A stretch of 64,000 nt of DNA from Chloroflexota bacterium (GCA_034717495.1 JAYELL010000001.1:130649-194648); one strand, 5' to 3'. Positions 44,119 through 53,331 are shown, counted from the stretch's first letter. A program made the numbers and translations. The notes: a model not told the origin generated them from the letters alone.

Positions 44119-44733
44119 TCAATTGACGGCGATTCGAACGTCTTCGAAGCCGCGTGAGCGCAGGTAGTTTTCAAAGCTAAGCTGCCCGTAGCGAGCAGCC
44201 CATTCCAGCAGTCCCGCCTCCACCGCCGCCTGTCTGATGGCATCCTCGGCAGACTCGAGTGCCTCTTCCTGGAATGTCGGGTCGGCGTTGAGAAAGGGTG
44301 ATTTGTGGTGAAAAACGATATGGGACCGTTCCGAATCGACCTGGGCATCCAGAAGGACCGGGGCAGGCAAATGCAACTGCACCCGGTTGCCGTCGAACCA
44401 GAAGTCAGACGCCTCCAGGTCGGCCGGGTCGAATCCTGCCTTGACATCGCCATACACCAGCAGTATGAGTTCTTCCCGAGCGCCCAACTGGCCCCAGATG
44501 TCGTCGGGAAATCGGTCACTGCGCACCTCGGCCACGGTCTGCTGGGAAACCATAGCCTGGTCGGCGACCTTCCTAAGCTCTTGAAGACTTACTGAAGGAG
44601 TTGACGTTGACGGCTCAGAACTCGGTGGCGGCGAGGATGCCAGAGATGACACCAGACCACGTCCGAGCAATGCGAGAACGATCAGGAGGAGAAGCAGGAC
44701 CAGGAAGAAGGCGTTTTGTCGCACCCAGTGCAT
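44119..44733 (-). CDS. DUF4230-domain membrane protein (second of a tandem pair)
   Basis: 204 residues. An N-terminal helix (about 9-32) anchors a Ser/Pro-rich linker and an extracytoplasmic DUF4230 domain. The domain shows EELILLVYGDVKAGFDPADL, then the strand FDGNRVQLHLPAPVLLDAQV, and a helical C-terminus ending GFEDVRIAVN. The neighbouring gene at 44744 has the same fold and order. AGGTGAG precedes the ATG. The function of DUF4230 is unknown; the domain is common in small anchored bacterial proteins. It overlaps the dehalogenase-like TTG candidate by 4 bases, so the three may be co-transcribed. Confidence 0.78.
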   Translation of the reverse strand: MHWVRQNAFFLVLLLLLIVLALLGRGLVSSLASSPPPSSEPSTSTPSVSLQELRKVADQAMVSQQTVAEVRSDRFPDDIWGQLGAREELILLVYGDVKAGFDPADLEASDFWFDGNRVQLHLPAPVLLDAQVDSERSHIVFHHKSPFLNADPTFQEEALESAEDAIRQAAVEAGLLEWAARYGQLSFENYLRSRGFEDVRIAVN

Positions 44734-44743
44734 GATATCTCAC

Positions 44744-45520
44744 CTATGGGGTTTCTGTGAACTTCGACTCGACCAGGACTGTGGCGTCGGTGAAACCCAG
44801 GGCTTTCAGGAAGGAGAGCAGGACCATCTGGCCAGTCTGCTCGGCCCTCTCCAGGATCCCCTGAGCCTGCGCCCAATCCCGCAGTTGTGATTCGGCAATC
44901 TGCCTTGCTTCTCCTTCCAGGTCCACGTCTGGTTTCAGCAGGAAGCCTGTCCGGCGTTCCTGGACGTAGGTTCTGTCGTTGTCCAACCGGCTGTAAAGGA
45001 TCTGGGGAGGGGGCAGGGTAAGCTGCACCCGGTCACCTTCGACCACGATATTTCCAGGATCGATATCGGTCAGGTCGAAGCCTGCAACAACCTCGCCCCC
45101 GGCAACCAGCAGGATGGCATCGTAGCCCACCATCTGCTCCCAGGGCGTGCGAGGCTCGCTTTCCAGTGGGACCACCACTTGCACCACGTATTCCATGGTT
45201 TCAAGGCGGCCCAGCGACCTGACATCCTCCAGGATGATGCGAGGTGTCGGCGTTGGTGTGGGTGTTGCAGTTGGTGTGGCGGTGGCGGTTGGTGTCGCCG
45301 TCGGTGTTGAACTCGGTCCCGGTGTTTGGGTGGCAGGCACCGTTGCCGTTGGCGTTCTGGTCTTGATAGCCGTGGGCCAGAGTTCTGTGGGCGCCAGTGC
45401 CATTTCGTCAGTCGCTTGCCTGGCATTGCCAAACAGGGCCGACAGGATGAAAATCGCGGCACCGATGGCCACGATTGCCAACAGGATAACCTGCCACAGC
45501 TTCAATCCTTTGATTTCCAT
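44744..45520 (-). CDS. DUF4230-domain membrane protein with Pro/Thr-rich linker (first of a tandem pair)
   Basis: 258 residues. A membrane helix (about 9-29) is followed by a Thr/Pro/Ala-rich linker of about 45 residues (PTATPTATATPTATPTPTP type), then the DUF4230 domain. It shares ILLVAGGEVVAGFDLTDIDP, VEGDRVQLTLPPPQILYSRL and a C-terminus with LKALGFTDATVLVESKF with its downstream neighbour, which lies 10 bases away, so the pair arose by duplication. The linker is typical of extracellular proteins in Chloroflexota. Its DNA is a low-complexity GGTGTTGGTGT tract at about 45240-45310. The function is unknown. Confidence 0.78.
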   Translation of the reverse strand: MEIKGLKLWQVILLAIVAIGAAIFILSALFGNARQATDEMALAPTELWPTAIKTRTPTATVPATQTPGPSSTPTATPTATATPTATPTPTPTPRIILEDVRSLGRLETMEYVVQVVVPLESEPRTPWEQMVGYDAILLVAGGEVVAGFDLTDIDPGNIVVEGDRVQLTLPPPQILYSRLDNDRTYVQERRTGFLLKPDVDLEGEARQIAESQLRDWAQAQGILERAEQTGQMVLLSFLKALGFTDATVLVESKFTETP

Positions 45521-45609
45521 GCGATTAGCCTATTTCGACACTATTCCTTCCGTATGAACAAATGCCATTAAACTCCCACGAGCTCCTAACCTGGACAGGC
45601 CAGAGGAAC

Positions 45610-45658
45610 GCAGATTTACGCAGACCTCCGGCGCAGATTCTCGCCGATCTTCTCTGAT
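45610..45658 (+). repeat. 49-base intergenic repeat, copy 1
   Basis: It begins GCAGATTTACGCAGACC and ends GATCTTCTCTGAT. It differs from copy 2 at 45716 at one position only (C or T in the TCTCGCYGATC segment). It lies in the spacer between the DUF4230 pair and the YpdA-like gene. Confidence 0.85.
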
Positions 45659-45715
45659 GTCTGATCAGCGTTTATCGGCGGTTATCTGCGGTTATGATTT
45701 TTCTCTGATTTCACC

Positions 45716-45764
45716 GCAGATTTACGCAGACCTCCGGCGCAGATTCTCGCTGATCTTCTCTGAT
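45716..45764 (+). repeat. 49-base intergenic repeat, copy 2
   Basis: This is a direct repeat of 45610-45658, 106 bases downstream. Its extension to about 45781 (TTTTTTGATTGATCTGCG) is also matched by the inverted copy at 54813-54870. Confidence 0.85.
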
Positions 45765-45967
45765 CTTTTTTGATTGATCTGCGTCCATCTGCGTTGACCC
45801 TTCGACTACGCCCCTCGACAAGCTCGGGACAGCGCAGCGGTCATGTTTTTTTCTTTTCAGGTCCCTTCGACTGTGCTCAGGACAGCGCTGCGGTATATGC
45901 TTGTCTGGTTCGCCGATAATCTCCTTGCTCAGTGTGCAAGAATCTGACTCGAAAGGTAATAAGGTCC

Positions 45968-47065
45968 TCAATTCGCCTGTATCGCCTCCAGCGGCAATTC
46001 GTAGCTCCGCTTTGGCACCGCGCCCAGGTCTTCGGGCCAGCTACCCGTCAATTCCTGCACGATTCGACCCACATGGACGTGGGTGTTCTCGATGAACAAC
46101 CGGTATTTCTCCTGGCGGCGGCCTGCAGCAGCGGTTCCCGCCAGATACAGCCCAGGCACGTTTGTCTCCATGGTTTCCGGGTTATACAGCGGTGTTTGCT
46201 CGGGGCCCTCCAACTCAATGCCCGCCGTCTCAAAAAGACTCATGTCAGCCTCAAAACCGGTAAGAAGAAGCACGAAATCGGCCGGTTGGGACAGGTATTC
46301 CCCGCTCGGCTGCAAGCCCTCGTCCACCTGGGCCAACACGACATCCCGGGGCGTTATCTCAACCGGTATTGTCGATTCGTGGAAGGCGATGTTGCCCAGA
46401 TCGATCTGCGTCTCAAGGTCGGGCAGTATCCAGTGTTTGATGATCTTAGAATTGAAGCTGGGGCGCCTGTAGCTGATCGCAACCTCAGCGCCGGCTCTCC
46501 AGCAACGCAGGGCTGCCTCGACTGCGGAATTGCGGCCGCCCACGATCAATAACCGCTGGCGAAAATAGGGGTGCACGTCATGGAAATAGTGGCTGACGTG
46601 GGGCAAATCTTCGCCAGGTATGCCCAGCCGATTGGGTCCGTGCATGTCTCCGGTAGCAAGGACCAGTTTTCGGCAGGACCAATGGCGCTCGCCGCTGGCA
46701 GGCCGGGTTGTCAGCTTGAATCCGGATGCCCGGCTTTCGATGTTGATCAGCGGCTCATAGGCATTGACCTGGAGATCGAGTTGCTCGATCACGCTGCGAA
46801 GATAGACCAGGTATTCCTCACCGGTGGTACGCTGTTGGGCGGGATTCTGGATCGGTATGCCGGCGATCTCGATTCGCTCCGTCGTACTGAAAAACGTGGT
46901 GTTGCGCGGCCACCAGGAGATGGTGTCCCCGATCTGTTTTGCCTCGATATGTACATAGTCGACCCCCGCGCGTTTCAGGCAGGCGGCCAGCTCGATCCCG
47001 ATCGGACCGGCGCCGACGATGGCCACCTCCGCTTCACTTTTCCGCGTGTTTTCGTTTTCTTGCAT
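45968..47065 (-). CDS. YpdA-like FAD/NAD(P)-dependent reductase (putative bacillithiol-disulfide-reductase family)
   Basis: About 365 residues from the ATG at 47065 (a GTG at 47077 is also in frame). The FAD-binding motif [14 protein letters not shown] is near the N-terminus; [19 protein letters not shown] and the second Rossmann motif [15 protein letters not shown] bind NAD(P)H. The C-terminal [20 protein letters not shown] is characteristic of the YpdA type. There is no CXXC redox motif, unlike thioredoxin reductase, which also fits YpdA. Whether this organism makes bacillithiol is not visible here. It stands alone on the reverse strand between repeats and the zinc-ribbon pair. Confidence 0.8.
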   Translation of the reverse strand: MQENENTRKSEAEVAIVGAGPIGIELAACLKRAGVDYVHIEAKQIGDTISWWPRNTTFFSTTERIEIAGIPIQNPAQQRTTGEEYLVYLRSVIEQLDLQVNAYEPLINIESRASGFKLTTRPASGERHWSCRKLVLATGDMHGPNRLGIPGEDLPHVSHYFHDVHPYFRQRLLIVGGRNSAVEAALRCWRAGAEVAISYRRPSFNSKIIKHWILPDLETQIDLGNIAFHESTIPVEITPRDVVLAQVDEGLQPSGEYLSQPADFVLLLTGFEADMSLFETAGIELEGPEQTPLYNPETMETNVPGLYLAGTAAAGRRQEKYRLFIENTHVHVGRIVQELTGSWPEDLGAVPKRSYELPLEAIQAN

Positions 47066-47163
47066 GGTATCTCTCACAGTATGTTTCCACTCTTTCTGTC
47101 GGACTTGAAATGGCCGAAGGGCTTGTCCTGAGCAGCGTCTTTTCCGGTGTTAAGTGTTTTCGG

Positions 47164-48288
47164 CTACTCGTCTATCACGCTCAACATATCAGGCGCGCTG
47201 TTGACTTGCCAGACGTAAATGAGCGGAAGGAATGCCAGAAATCCAAGGATGACAGATGCCAGGATGCTGAACACGCCGAAAACGACCAGTATCAACCTCA
47301 CATCGGGCCAGCCTTCCGGAGGGGTCAAACGGGTCAGAAGAAAGAACAGCAAGCCCAGGATAAACGAGGCGGTCGCCAGGCCGCCAAGGACCGCTGTCCA
47401 CGGCAATGCCCGCTGGATGGAAGCCCGTCGCACGCCATAGAGACGGCCCGATCGTCCATTGATTAGCACGGTTCTGGCTACCTCTCCATCGTGGTAATGG
47501 GTCAGGTAAACCGGGAATAACACCATGCTCCAGTTCATATCCCCGAACTCCGGTGACCAGTCGAATTCACGCCAGTGATCAGCCTGGCAGGCCTTTTGGC
47601 AATCTTCAGATGCCCTGGCGCGGATAATGGGCTCAGCATCGGACCAGGCGTCATCCGGCAAACGATCAGGCAGGCGCGTTACGGTATCTCTTGAATTGTC
47701 GGACAACGTTTCCGCTTGCTGGGTTGCGAACGGGCCGATCGTCGCGTCCAGCCAAGTGTCTTCCTCCAGCGCGGGCGCCTCGACATTGTGGTAGATTCGA
47801 TCAAGGCGTCCGGCGCGAGGCTCCCAACGAATGCGGGTCTCCGTGATCTGCTGGGATCGCCATCCCGATGCATTGTCGCTATAGTCGTCCTGGTGGCTGA
47901 CAACCTGGTAGTCGAAACCGGCATCGCCGTTCCATGTGCTGGACACACTGGTGTCCACCAGCCAGCGGGGAAGGAAAATCTTTTCCGCGCGATCGACAAG
48001 ATTCTGCCAGTTCAGATCGCCCGGCGCGAACCACAGGCCGGAAACGAAGGACTTCAGGCTGGCTGATACCTGCTCGTCGGTCACTGAGAACGGGACCACC
48101 GACTCCACCGGATAACGAGCGGCCAGTGGCACGGGCCCATCCGCAGGCACCAGGTTGTCACTTCCGCATCTGGGACATGAATGCAGTTCGATGGTCTCCG
48201 GGAGCAGAAAACGCCACTGGCATCGCATACACTCGACGGTGGCTGATTCTGGCTGTGGTTGCGAAAAAGAACTGGTCTCGCTGTCCAT
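47164..48288 (-). CDS. Zinc-ribbon membrane protein, paralogue B
   Basis: About 374 residues. A C-terminal pair of membrane helices (about 300-355) follows a long soluble domain and an N-terminal CxxC...CxxC ribbon (VECMRCQWRF and SCPRCGSDNLV). The mid-section matches its neighbour at 48294 in order and motifs: FLPRWLVDTSVSSTW against YLPAWTFDSTLAARW, MVLFPVYLTHYHDGE against YVLLPFYLGAYNYDD, and VLINGRSGRLYG against VLVNGETGTITG. The ATG at 48288 lies 5 bases after the neighbour's stop; a TTG at 48297 would overlap it. Such proteins are often mis-annotated as primosomal helicase-like. The function is unknown. Confidence 0.75.
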   Translation of the reverse strand: MDSETSSFSQPQPESATVECMRCQWRFLLPETIELHSCPRCGSDNLVPADGPVPLAARYPVESVVPFSVTDEQVSASLKSFVSGLWFAPGDLNWQNLVDRAEKIFLPRWLVDTSVSSTWNGDAGFDYQVVSHQDDYSDNASGWRSQQITETRIRWEPRAGRLDRIYHNVEAPALEEDTWLDATIGPFATQQAETLSDNSRDTVTRLPDRLPDDAWSDAEPIIRARASEDCQKACQADHWREFDWSPEFGDMNWSMVLFPVYLTHYHDGEVARTVLINGRSGRLYGVRRASIQRALPWTAVLGGLATASFILGLLFFLLTRLTPPEGWPDVRLILVVFGVFSILASVILGFLAFLPLIYVWQVNSAPDMLSVIDE

Positions 48289-48293
48289 TTGTT

Positions 48294-49655
48294 TCAACGG
48301 GCCTGGCTGAGGAAATTCTCAACGGATTCGACAGTCTGGTTGGCAACACCCGTGGTGTTGAGAGCGATGGCTCGGCGCAGGAGTTGGAGAGCTCGAATGC
48401 CGCCCACGATCAAGCCAACAAATGCCAGCAGGCCAAGCACCCCGGAAAGGCTCCCGTCGACGCGGCCGCGTGCAACTGCTGCAACGACAATCAGCAGTAG
48501 AGGCACGAGAATCCAGGCCGCAGTTACTGCCAGAACCCTGCGCCAGTCTACCGGTCGGGAACCTGTGATTGTCCCGGTCTCTCCGTTGACCAGCACCTGG
48601 TAGGTCTTGTCGTCGTAATTGTAGGCCCCCAGGTAAAAGGGCAGTAAAACGTAGCGCCAGGTCTCGTCGGCAAAATCGAGGCTCATGCTGAAGTTGCGGA
48701 TCTGGCCCGAGCTTGGCTTGTCTTTGCAGACCCGGCGAATCTGTTCGCGCATCTCGTGCCGGGCGGTGGACCAGGCTTTTTCCAGCGATACTCCGTAGGC
48801 CTGGGCATTAATCCCTGCCAGGAAGGAGGGTTCGTAAGGCACCAGGCTATCCAGTTCGAAGTCCTTCAGGCGTGCCAACAGGGACGGTTCCACGTGCTGG
48901 CTGCCGTGGACCAGCAAATCATCAACGACCGATCTCTCCGTGCCATCTTCCCAACGCCACTCCTTTTCATCCTTTTTCGGGCGTTTTCTGAACTCAAAGC
49001 TACCCAGATCGAAATAAGTTTCCTCTTTATGGACGTAGACTTCCGCTTTCCATCGGGCAGCCAGCGTCGAGTCGAAAGTCCAGGCCGGCAGGTAGATGGC
49101 CTTGAGCGTCGCGCGACTGGCCACCCCTCGTAGCGCTCGCGGCAGCATCCAGCTATTTCCCAACCATTTCCTGGCGATGTCACGGACGGCATCTTGCTCC
49201 AGTTGAAAGGGGATCAGACACCTGGGCCGCAGTTCATCGCTCGGCGCCCTCCGTTGCACGACCTGATTGGAGGCGCAGAACGGGCATGTGTGGGAAAGGG
49301 CATTGGGGGGAATGGACGTTTCTGCGCCGCAATTCTGGCAACTCAGTTCCTTGCGCTCAATTCCCCAGCCAATTGCGGCCCGATTGACTACGTCGACAGT
49401 GAATTCGAAATCGGGCGCTGCCCGCCCCACAGTTTCCTTTTCGGGTCCCTGGTAAAATCCGCAATAGGTGCAGGCCAAGCCTCCCTGTGAGATGGCATAG
49501 GCTGTGCCACTGCCACACTGAGGGCAATCAAATGTGGTGATTCCGTGCGAGTCTCCCCAGCCGGACAGCGCAGGCAGAGCCGGGCAGAAGACTTCGATTC
49601 CTTCCACGGCCGAGTCGATGGAGACGTAACCTTCGGGGGGGAATTGGGCGGTCAT
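48294..49655 (-). CDS. Zinc-ribbon membrane protein, paralogue A
   Basis: 453 residues. Two N-terminal zinc ribbons (FDCPQCGSG with ACTYCGFY, and LSCQNCGAE with TCPFCASNQVV) precede a soluble domain of about 240 residues and two C-terminal membrane helices (about 375-425). The shared motif VLVNGETGTITGSRPVDWRR lies just before the helices. With the downstream paralogue it forms a co-transcribed pair, so the proteins may act as a hetero-oligomer at the membrane. No enzyme motif was recognised. Confidence 0.75.
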   Translation of the reverse strand: MTAQFPPEGYVSIDSAVEGIEVFCPALPALSGWGDSHGITTFDCPQCGSGTAYAISQGGLACTYCGFYQGPEKETVGRAAPDFEFTVDVVNRAAIGWGIERKELSCQNCGAETSIPPNALSHTCPFCASNQVVQRRAPSDELRPRCLIPFQLEQDAVRDIARKWLGNSWMLPRALRGVASRATLKAIYLPAWTFDSTLAARWKAEVYVHKEETYFDLGSFEFRKRPKKDEKEWRWEDGTERSVVDDLLVHGSQHVEPSLLARLKDFELDSLVPYEPSFLAGINAQAYGVSLEKAWSTARHEMREQIRRVCKDKPSSGQIRNFSMSLDFADETWRYVLLPFYLGAYNYDDKTYQVLVNGETGTITGSRPVDWRRVLAVTAAWILVPLLLIVVAAVARGRVDGSLSGVLGLLAFVGLIVGGIRALQLLRRAIALNTTGVANQTVESVENFLSQAR

Positions 49656-49823
49656 GAGTCGTTCTCTTGTGAGTAGCGCACTTCGAAGTGTATTATACAG
49701 CCCTTTGCGGTGACCGGGAAGTCCGGAAGTGAATCGTCGGGGAAAACGGTTACTCAGGCGGGGCCAAGCCCTGCCCCTGCGAGTCGTGACGAAAAAAAAG
49801 TGCGCGGCATGGCATAACCATAA

Positions 49824-52800
49824 TTAACCCAGCACTTGCCACGAGCTCACCTGCAGCCACTCGCTGTCCCATTGATCCCTCATCCAGCGGCCGGTGACCA
49901 GCAGGGGTTGCCACGGTCTTGGGTTGTCAATTCCCTTGGGCGGCATGGCAAGCACGTATCGGTTCCCGTTGGACAGGAAAAAGCCCTGCCCGCCGGTCCA
50001 GCCGGGTATACGATAACCTGCCGCAGTGATCCGGTGACCTGCATGCCCGCGCAGCATATCGAGTGGTGTACTGTCGGCCGGCAGATCGGTGACCAGGTCC
50101 AGCGGGTTAACGCCAATGGGGTCGCCCAGGAGATGTTTTTCCCAGTCGAATTGCTGCTGTGCTGACTCCGTTGGCACGTCAGGTGTCGGGAAGTCGAAGG
50201 CCAGTTGGGTCGCGCTGCCCGCCCGGCGGATCTCCCGCAACTCGGCCAGCAGCCCGTTGCGACTGGATGCCAACCCGTCCAGCGCGCCACACTGGATGAG
50301 ATGGGTGATTTCCTTTTCCTGAAAGCAGACACGCTGCAACAGGTCCCGCAAGCTGCCGAACTTCCCGGCGCGACCGGTTTTCACGATGGCGGACACGGTC
50401 GCCCGTCGCAGGTCCCTCACCTGGCCCAGTCCCATCCATAACACCGGCTGTGCTTCCCGGTCCGAAGAGGCTTCGAAAGCCAGGGTGAACTCGCGTCCGC
50501 TTTGGTTGACATGGGGCGGCCACACATCGATTCCCAGCTGGCGCGCCTCCGCCATGTAGACGGCGGGATGGTGGAATCCTCCCCTTTCCGCCAGGCGGGC
50601 GCAGAGGAACTGGGCGGGGTAGTGGGTCTTCAAATAGGCAGAACGGTAGCTGACGTCGGCATAGGCGGTGGCGTGGCCCTGGTTGAAGCCATATCCGGCG
50701 AAGGGAATGATCTGGTCCCACAGCCTGTTGGCCTGCTGTTCGCTGAAACCAGACTCCTGGCAGCCCCGGATGAACACGTCCTGCGTTTTTTTCATCTCCT
50801 CCGGCTGGAACTTGCTCATGCCGCGGCGCAGGCGGTCAGCCTGCTGCCAGTCGAGGCCGGCGATCTCCGTCGCCACCCGCAGAATCTGTTCCTGGAAGAT
50901 CAGTACGCCCTTGGTGTTGCCAAGAATCGGTTCCAATGTTGGGTGCAGGTACTCGACAGGTGCTTCGCCCCGGTAGCGCTGGATGAAGACCTGGGCCATG
51001 CCTCCGGCGGCAGGACCTGGTTTGAAAAAGGCGTTGGCCACGGCCAGATCTGCCAGAGTGCGCGCCCTGAGCTGGCGCAGGGTTCGCTGGGCGCCCGACG
51101 AATCGCATTGGAAGACGCCGATGGTGTTTCCCGCTTCCAGCATGGCAGCGGTGGAGGGATCATCCAACGGAATGTCGGCCAGGCGAAAGTTGGGATCGAC
51201 ATCGCGCTGCACCAGTTCCACCGTGTCGGCCAGCACGGTCAGGGCCCGAATCCCCAGCAGATCGATCTTGGGCAGGCCGATGGCTTCCACGTCCCGGTGG
51301 TCGAACTGGGTGATCAGGAAACCCTTGGCGGTCCACTGCACCGGCACGGTATCCGCCAGGGGCCCGGGTGTGATCACGATGCCGCCGGGATGCACGCTGA
51401 GATGGTGCGGCTGGCCTTCCAGCGCGTACGCGTTGGTCACGACCTGGCGCAGCTTTTCGGACATCCCGGGATCGTTGGTCAGCTTCTGCGCCTCGGCCAG
51501 CACCTCCTCCGCCGATTTCTTCGAGCGGCGCCGCGGATCGGGATGGCGCCGCCCTGGTAGCAGCCTGATCACCTGACCGGTCAGGTGATCGTCCAGGCCG
51601 TAGGCTTTGGCAGTCTCGCGGATGGCCGACTTCAGGCGCATGGTGCTGATGGTGCCCACCAGGGCGACCCTTTCCTCTCCGGGTGTTGTATTGGTCGCGG
51701 GCAGATCGTACGTTTCTCGTACATACTCCAGCACCTGGTCCCGGCGCCGGCTGCAGAAATCCAGGTCGATATCGGGGGGATCCAGGCGAGCCGGGCTGAG
51801 GAATCTTTCGAAGAGCAGGTTATGGGCAACGGGATCTACCGTAGAGATGCCGGTGCAGAAGGCTACCAGCGAGTTGGCAACGCTGCCGCGGGTGCTAACC
51901 GGAATATCCTGGCTACGGGCGAAACGCACAACATCGGCTACCAGCAGAAACAGGGGAGCGTAGCCGTGGTGGTCGATGCTGTCCAGTTCCCTGGTCAACC
52001 GTTCCTGAATATCGCCGGCCGGATTTGGCCCGTAGTGGCGAATCAGTCCCTCGCTTGCCAGGTCGCGGAGGGCAGCCCTGGACGTTTTCCCAGGGGGTAG
52101 CTTCAGGGCCGGCCAGATGGGACTGCCATCGGGCAAAGCTGGCTGGCATTGGTGGGCGACGTGCATGGTCGTTGTCAACGCCTCTGGGAAGGCCTCGAAC
52201 CGCTCTGTCATTTCGGCTGGCGACAGCCAATGAAGATCGATCTGGCCGTCACCGAGATTTGGCAAAACGGCGGGTGGCACATCCTTGAGTTGCAGATTGT
52301 GATCGATGGCAGCCAGCAGACGAAGACGCGGGGTTTCTCTTCGGCTGAGCGTGTAAACCGGTTGGACGGCGACGGTTGCGATTCCGAAGCGATTGGCCAG
52401 CTCGACCATTTCCTGGTTGACCGGCAGGCTCTCGCGGCCATGGTTTTCCAGCGCCAGGTAGAGCCTGTCGTCGAACAGCCCGGCCAGCCGGCCCAGGATG
52501 GCCACAGCTGCCTGTCGGTTGCCCAATCGCAGGCTGCGTTCGATCCAACTGCGCCTCCCGCCGGCGATGCAGATCAGACCATCGCGCCAGTCCTTGAGGG
52601 TGTCCCAGCCGAGGCCGTGCCTGGCTCGGTCCAGCCGGTCGGGATGGCCCTGGATGGCCGTGGATAGCCGGCAGAGGGACCGAAAGCCGGCCGGTCCCGT
52701 GGCCAGCAGCACCAGGAGGTCGGGGCCCAGCTCGTCGACAGGGAGGAGGCCGGGTAGTGGTGCCAGGGAAAGAAGAAGGCCGGTGATGGGTTGGATATCG

Positions 52801-52994
52801 GCCTGTTGGCAGGCCTTGTTGAAGGCCACCGTCCCGACCAGACTGTTGGTGTCGGTCAGTGCCAGGTGACTCAAGCCATCGGCCACCGCCCGTTGGACCA
52901 GGGATTCTACCGAGGCAGTACTGCCCAGCAGGCTGTACTGGGAATGGACGTGCAGATGGGTGATGGGCGAAGGGGGTGGGCTGTTGGCGCTCAT
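49824..52994 (-). CDS. DNA polymerase III alpha subunit, DnaE2/ImuC-like
   Basis: About 1056 residues, the length of error-prone DnaE2 and shorter than most replicative DnaE. The polymerase acids are in PPDIDLDFCSRRR and PKIDLLGIRALTVL. Further landmarks are SVHPGGIVITPGPL, FFKPGPAAGG, GVLIFQEQILRV, GYGFNQGHATAYADVSY and a C-terminal OB-like segment (GYRIPGWTGGQGFFLSNGNR). The N-terminal PHP domain has HLHVHSQYSLL, but the usual TDH of the metal site reads LTDTNSL, so the site is altered. The ATG at 52994 (MSANSPPP) fits the domain start; in-frame starts at 53012 and 53042 lack a ribosome site. No imuA or imuB is adjacent. A translesion role is likely. Confidence 0.82.
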   Translation of the reverse strand: MSANSPPPSPITHLHVHSQYSLLGSTASVESLVQRAVADGLSHLALTDTNSLVGTVAFNKACQQADIQPITGLLLSLAPLPGLLPVDELGPDLLVLLATGPAGFRSLCRLSTAIQGHPDRLDRARHGLGWDTLKDWRDGLICIAGGRRSWIERSLRLGNRQAAVAILGRLAGLFDDRLYLALENHGRESLPVNQEMVELANRFGIATVAVQPVYTLSRRETPRLRLLAAIDHNLQLKDVPPAVLPNLGDGQIDLHWLSPAEMTERFEAFPEALTTTMHVAHQCQPALPDGSPIWPALKLPPGKTSRAALRDLASEGLIRHYGPNPAGDIQERLTRELDSIDHHGYAPLFLLVADVVRFARSQDIPVSTRGSVANSLVAFCTGISTVDPVAHNLLFERFLSPARLDPPDIDLDFCSRRRDQVLEYVRETYDLPATNTTPGEERVALVGTISTMRLKSAIRETAKAYGLDDHLTGQVIRLLPGRRHPDPRRRSKKSAEEVLAEAQKLTNDPGMSEKLRQVVTNAYALEGQPHHLSVHPGGIVITPGPLADTVPVQWTAKGFLITQFDHRDVEAIGLPKIDLLGIRALTVLADTVELVQRDVDPNFRLADIPLDDPSTAAMLEAGNTIGVFQCDSSGAQRTLRQLRARTLADLAVANAFFKPGPAAGGMAQVFIQRYRGEAPVEYLHPTLEPILGNTKGVLIFQEQILRVATEIAGLDWQQADRLRRGMSKFQPEEMKKTQDVFIRGCQESGFSEQQANRLWDQIIPFAGYGFNQGHATAYADVSYRSAYLKTHYPAQFLCARLAERGGFHHPAVYMAEARQLGIDVWPPHVNQSGREFTLAFEASSDREAQPVLWMGLGQVRDLRRATVSAIVKTGRAGKFGSLRDLLQRVCFQEKEITHLIQCGALDGLASSRNGLLAELREIRRAGSATQLAFDFPTPDVPTESAQQQFDWEKHLLGDPIGVNPLDLVTDLPADSTPLDMLRGHAGHRITAAGYRIPGWTGGQGFFLSNGNRYVLAMPPKGIDNPRPWQPLLVTGRWMRDQWDSEWLQVSSWQVLG

Positions 52995-53331
52995 GCCGTC
53001 ATTGTAGCGCATGAGGGGAAAGGGGCCAAGGTGTTGTCGCAAGAACCGATCACTGGTCTATCGAATTGACCGAGATAAGGTTCCAGCAACAAAAAGACAC
53101 CGGCGGCAAACAATAGTATATGAGTACATGTATGCTTTGATCAACCTCGACGACCTGAGACATTGGGGAATTGTACCGCATATGATCCGGATCATATTCA
53201 ACGTTGGGGAGGTGTGGTAGAGTCAGGACAGACAGAACAGGGTTCGAAGAAGGAACCGAGGGGTCGCCTGGCGGGGCCTGTGGGGTTTTGACGGCCAGGG
53301 GCAACCGGGGAACAGCGAACGGAAGGACGTC
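52995..53331. promoter_or_regulatory. Divergent intergenic region between dnaE2-like and PD40 genes
   Basis: This 337-base divergent spacer has no gene. It contains a perfect 18-bp palindrome (53180-53197, listed separately) and an AT-rich stretch GTATATGAGTACATGTATGC (53117-53136), itself a loose dyad. Promoters for both flanking genes should lie here. GGAAGGA just before 53332 is the ribosome site of the PD40 gene. Confidence 0.45.
53180..53197. promoter_or_regulatory. Perfect 18-bp palindrome, candidate operator
   Basis: ATATGATCCGGATCATAT reads the same on both strands. It lies in a divergent promoter region, 183 bases from the dnaE2-like start and 135 bases from the PD40 gene start. The length and symmetry suit a dimeric HTH repressor. 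No regulator gene is next to it, so the binding protein is unknown. Confidence 0.45.

Larger units (their letters stand above)
45521..45967. other. Gene-free spacer with intergenic repeats
   Basis: These 447 bases carry no credible gene. They hold two copies of a 49-base repeat (listed separately), the words CGACAAGCTCGGGACAGCGC and CGACTGTGCTCAGGACAGCGC-like sequence at about 45815-45890, and TGATCAGCGTTTATCGGCG at 45662-45680, which recurs inverted near 54813 with one change. Confidence 0.6.

Noticed and set aside
45240-45310. Short tandem GGTGTTGGTGT-type repeats, considered as a CRISPR or VNTR
   Set aside because: They encode the Pro/Thr linker of a DUF4230 protein; there are no spacers of even length.
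45610-45764. Two near-identical 49-base repeats considered as a minimal CRISPR array
   Set aside because: The single 57-base gap, lack of cas genes and an inverted copy 9 kb away fit a dispersed repeat better.
49740-49810. GC-rich hairpin plus A-run downstream of the DnaE2-like gene as a terminator
   Set aside because: Read on the gene's strand, the T-run comes before the stem, the wrong order for an intrinsic terminator.
50502-51560. 352-codon open frame antisense to the DnaE2-like gene
   Set aside because: Composition is a shadow of the polymerase, with no motif of its own.
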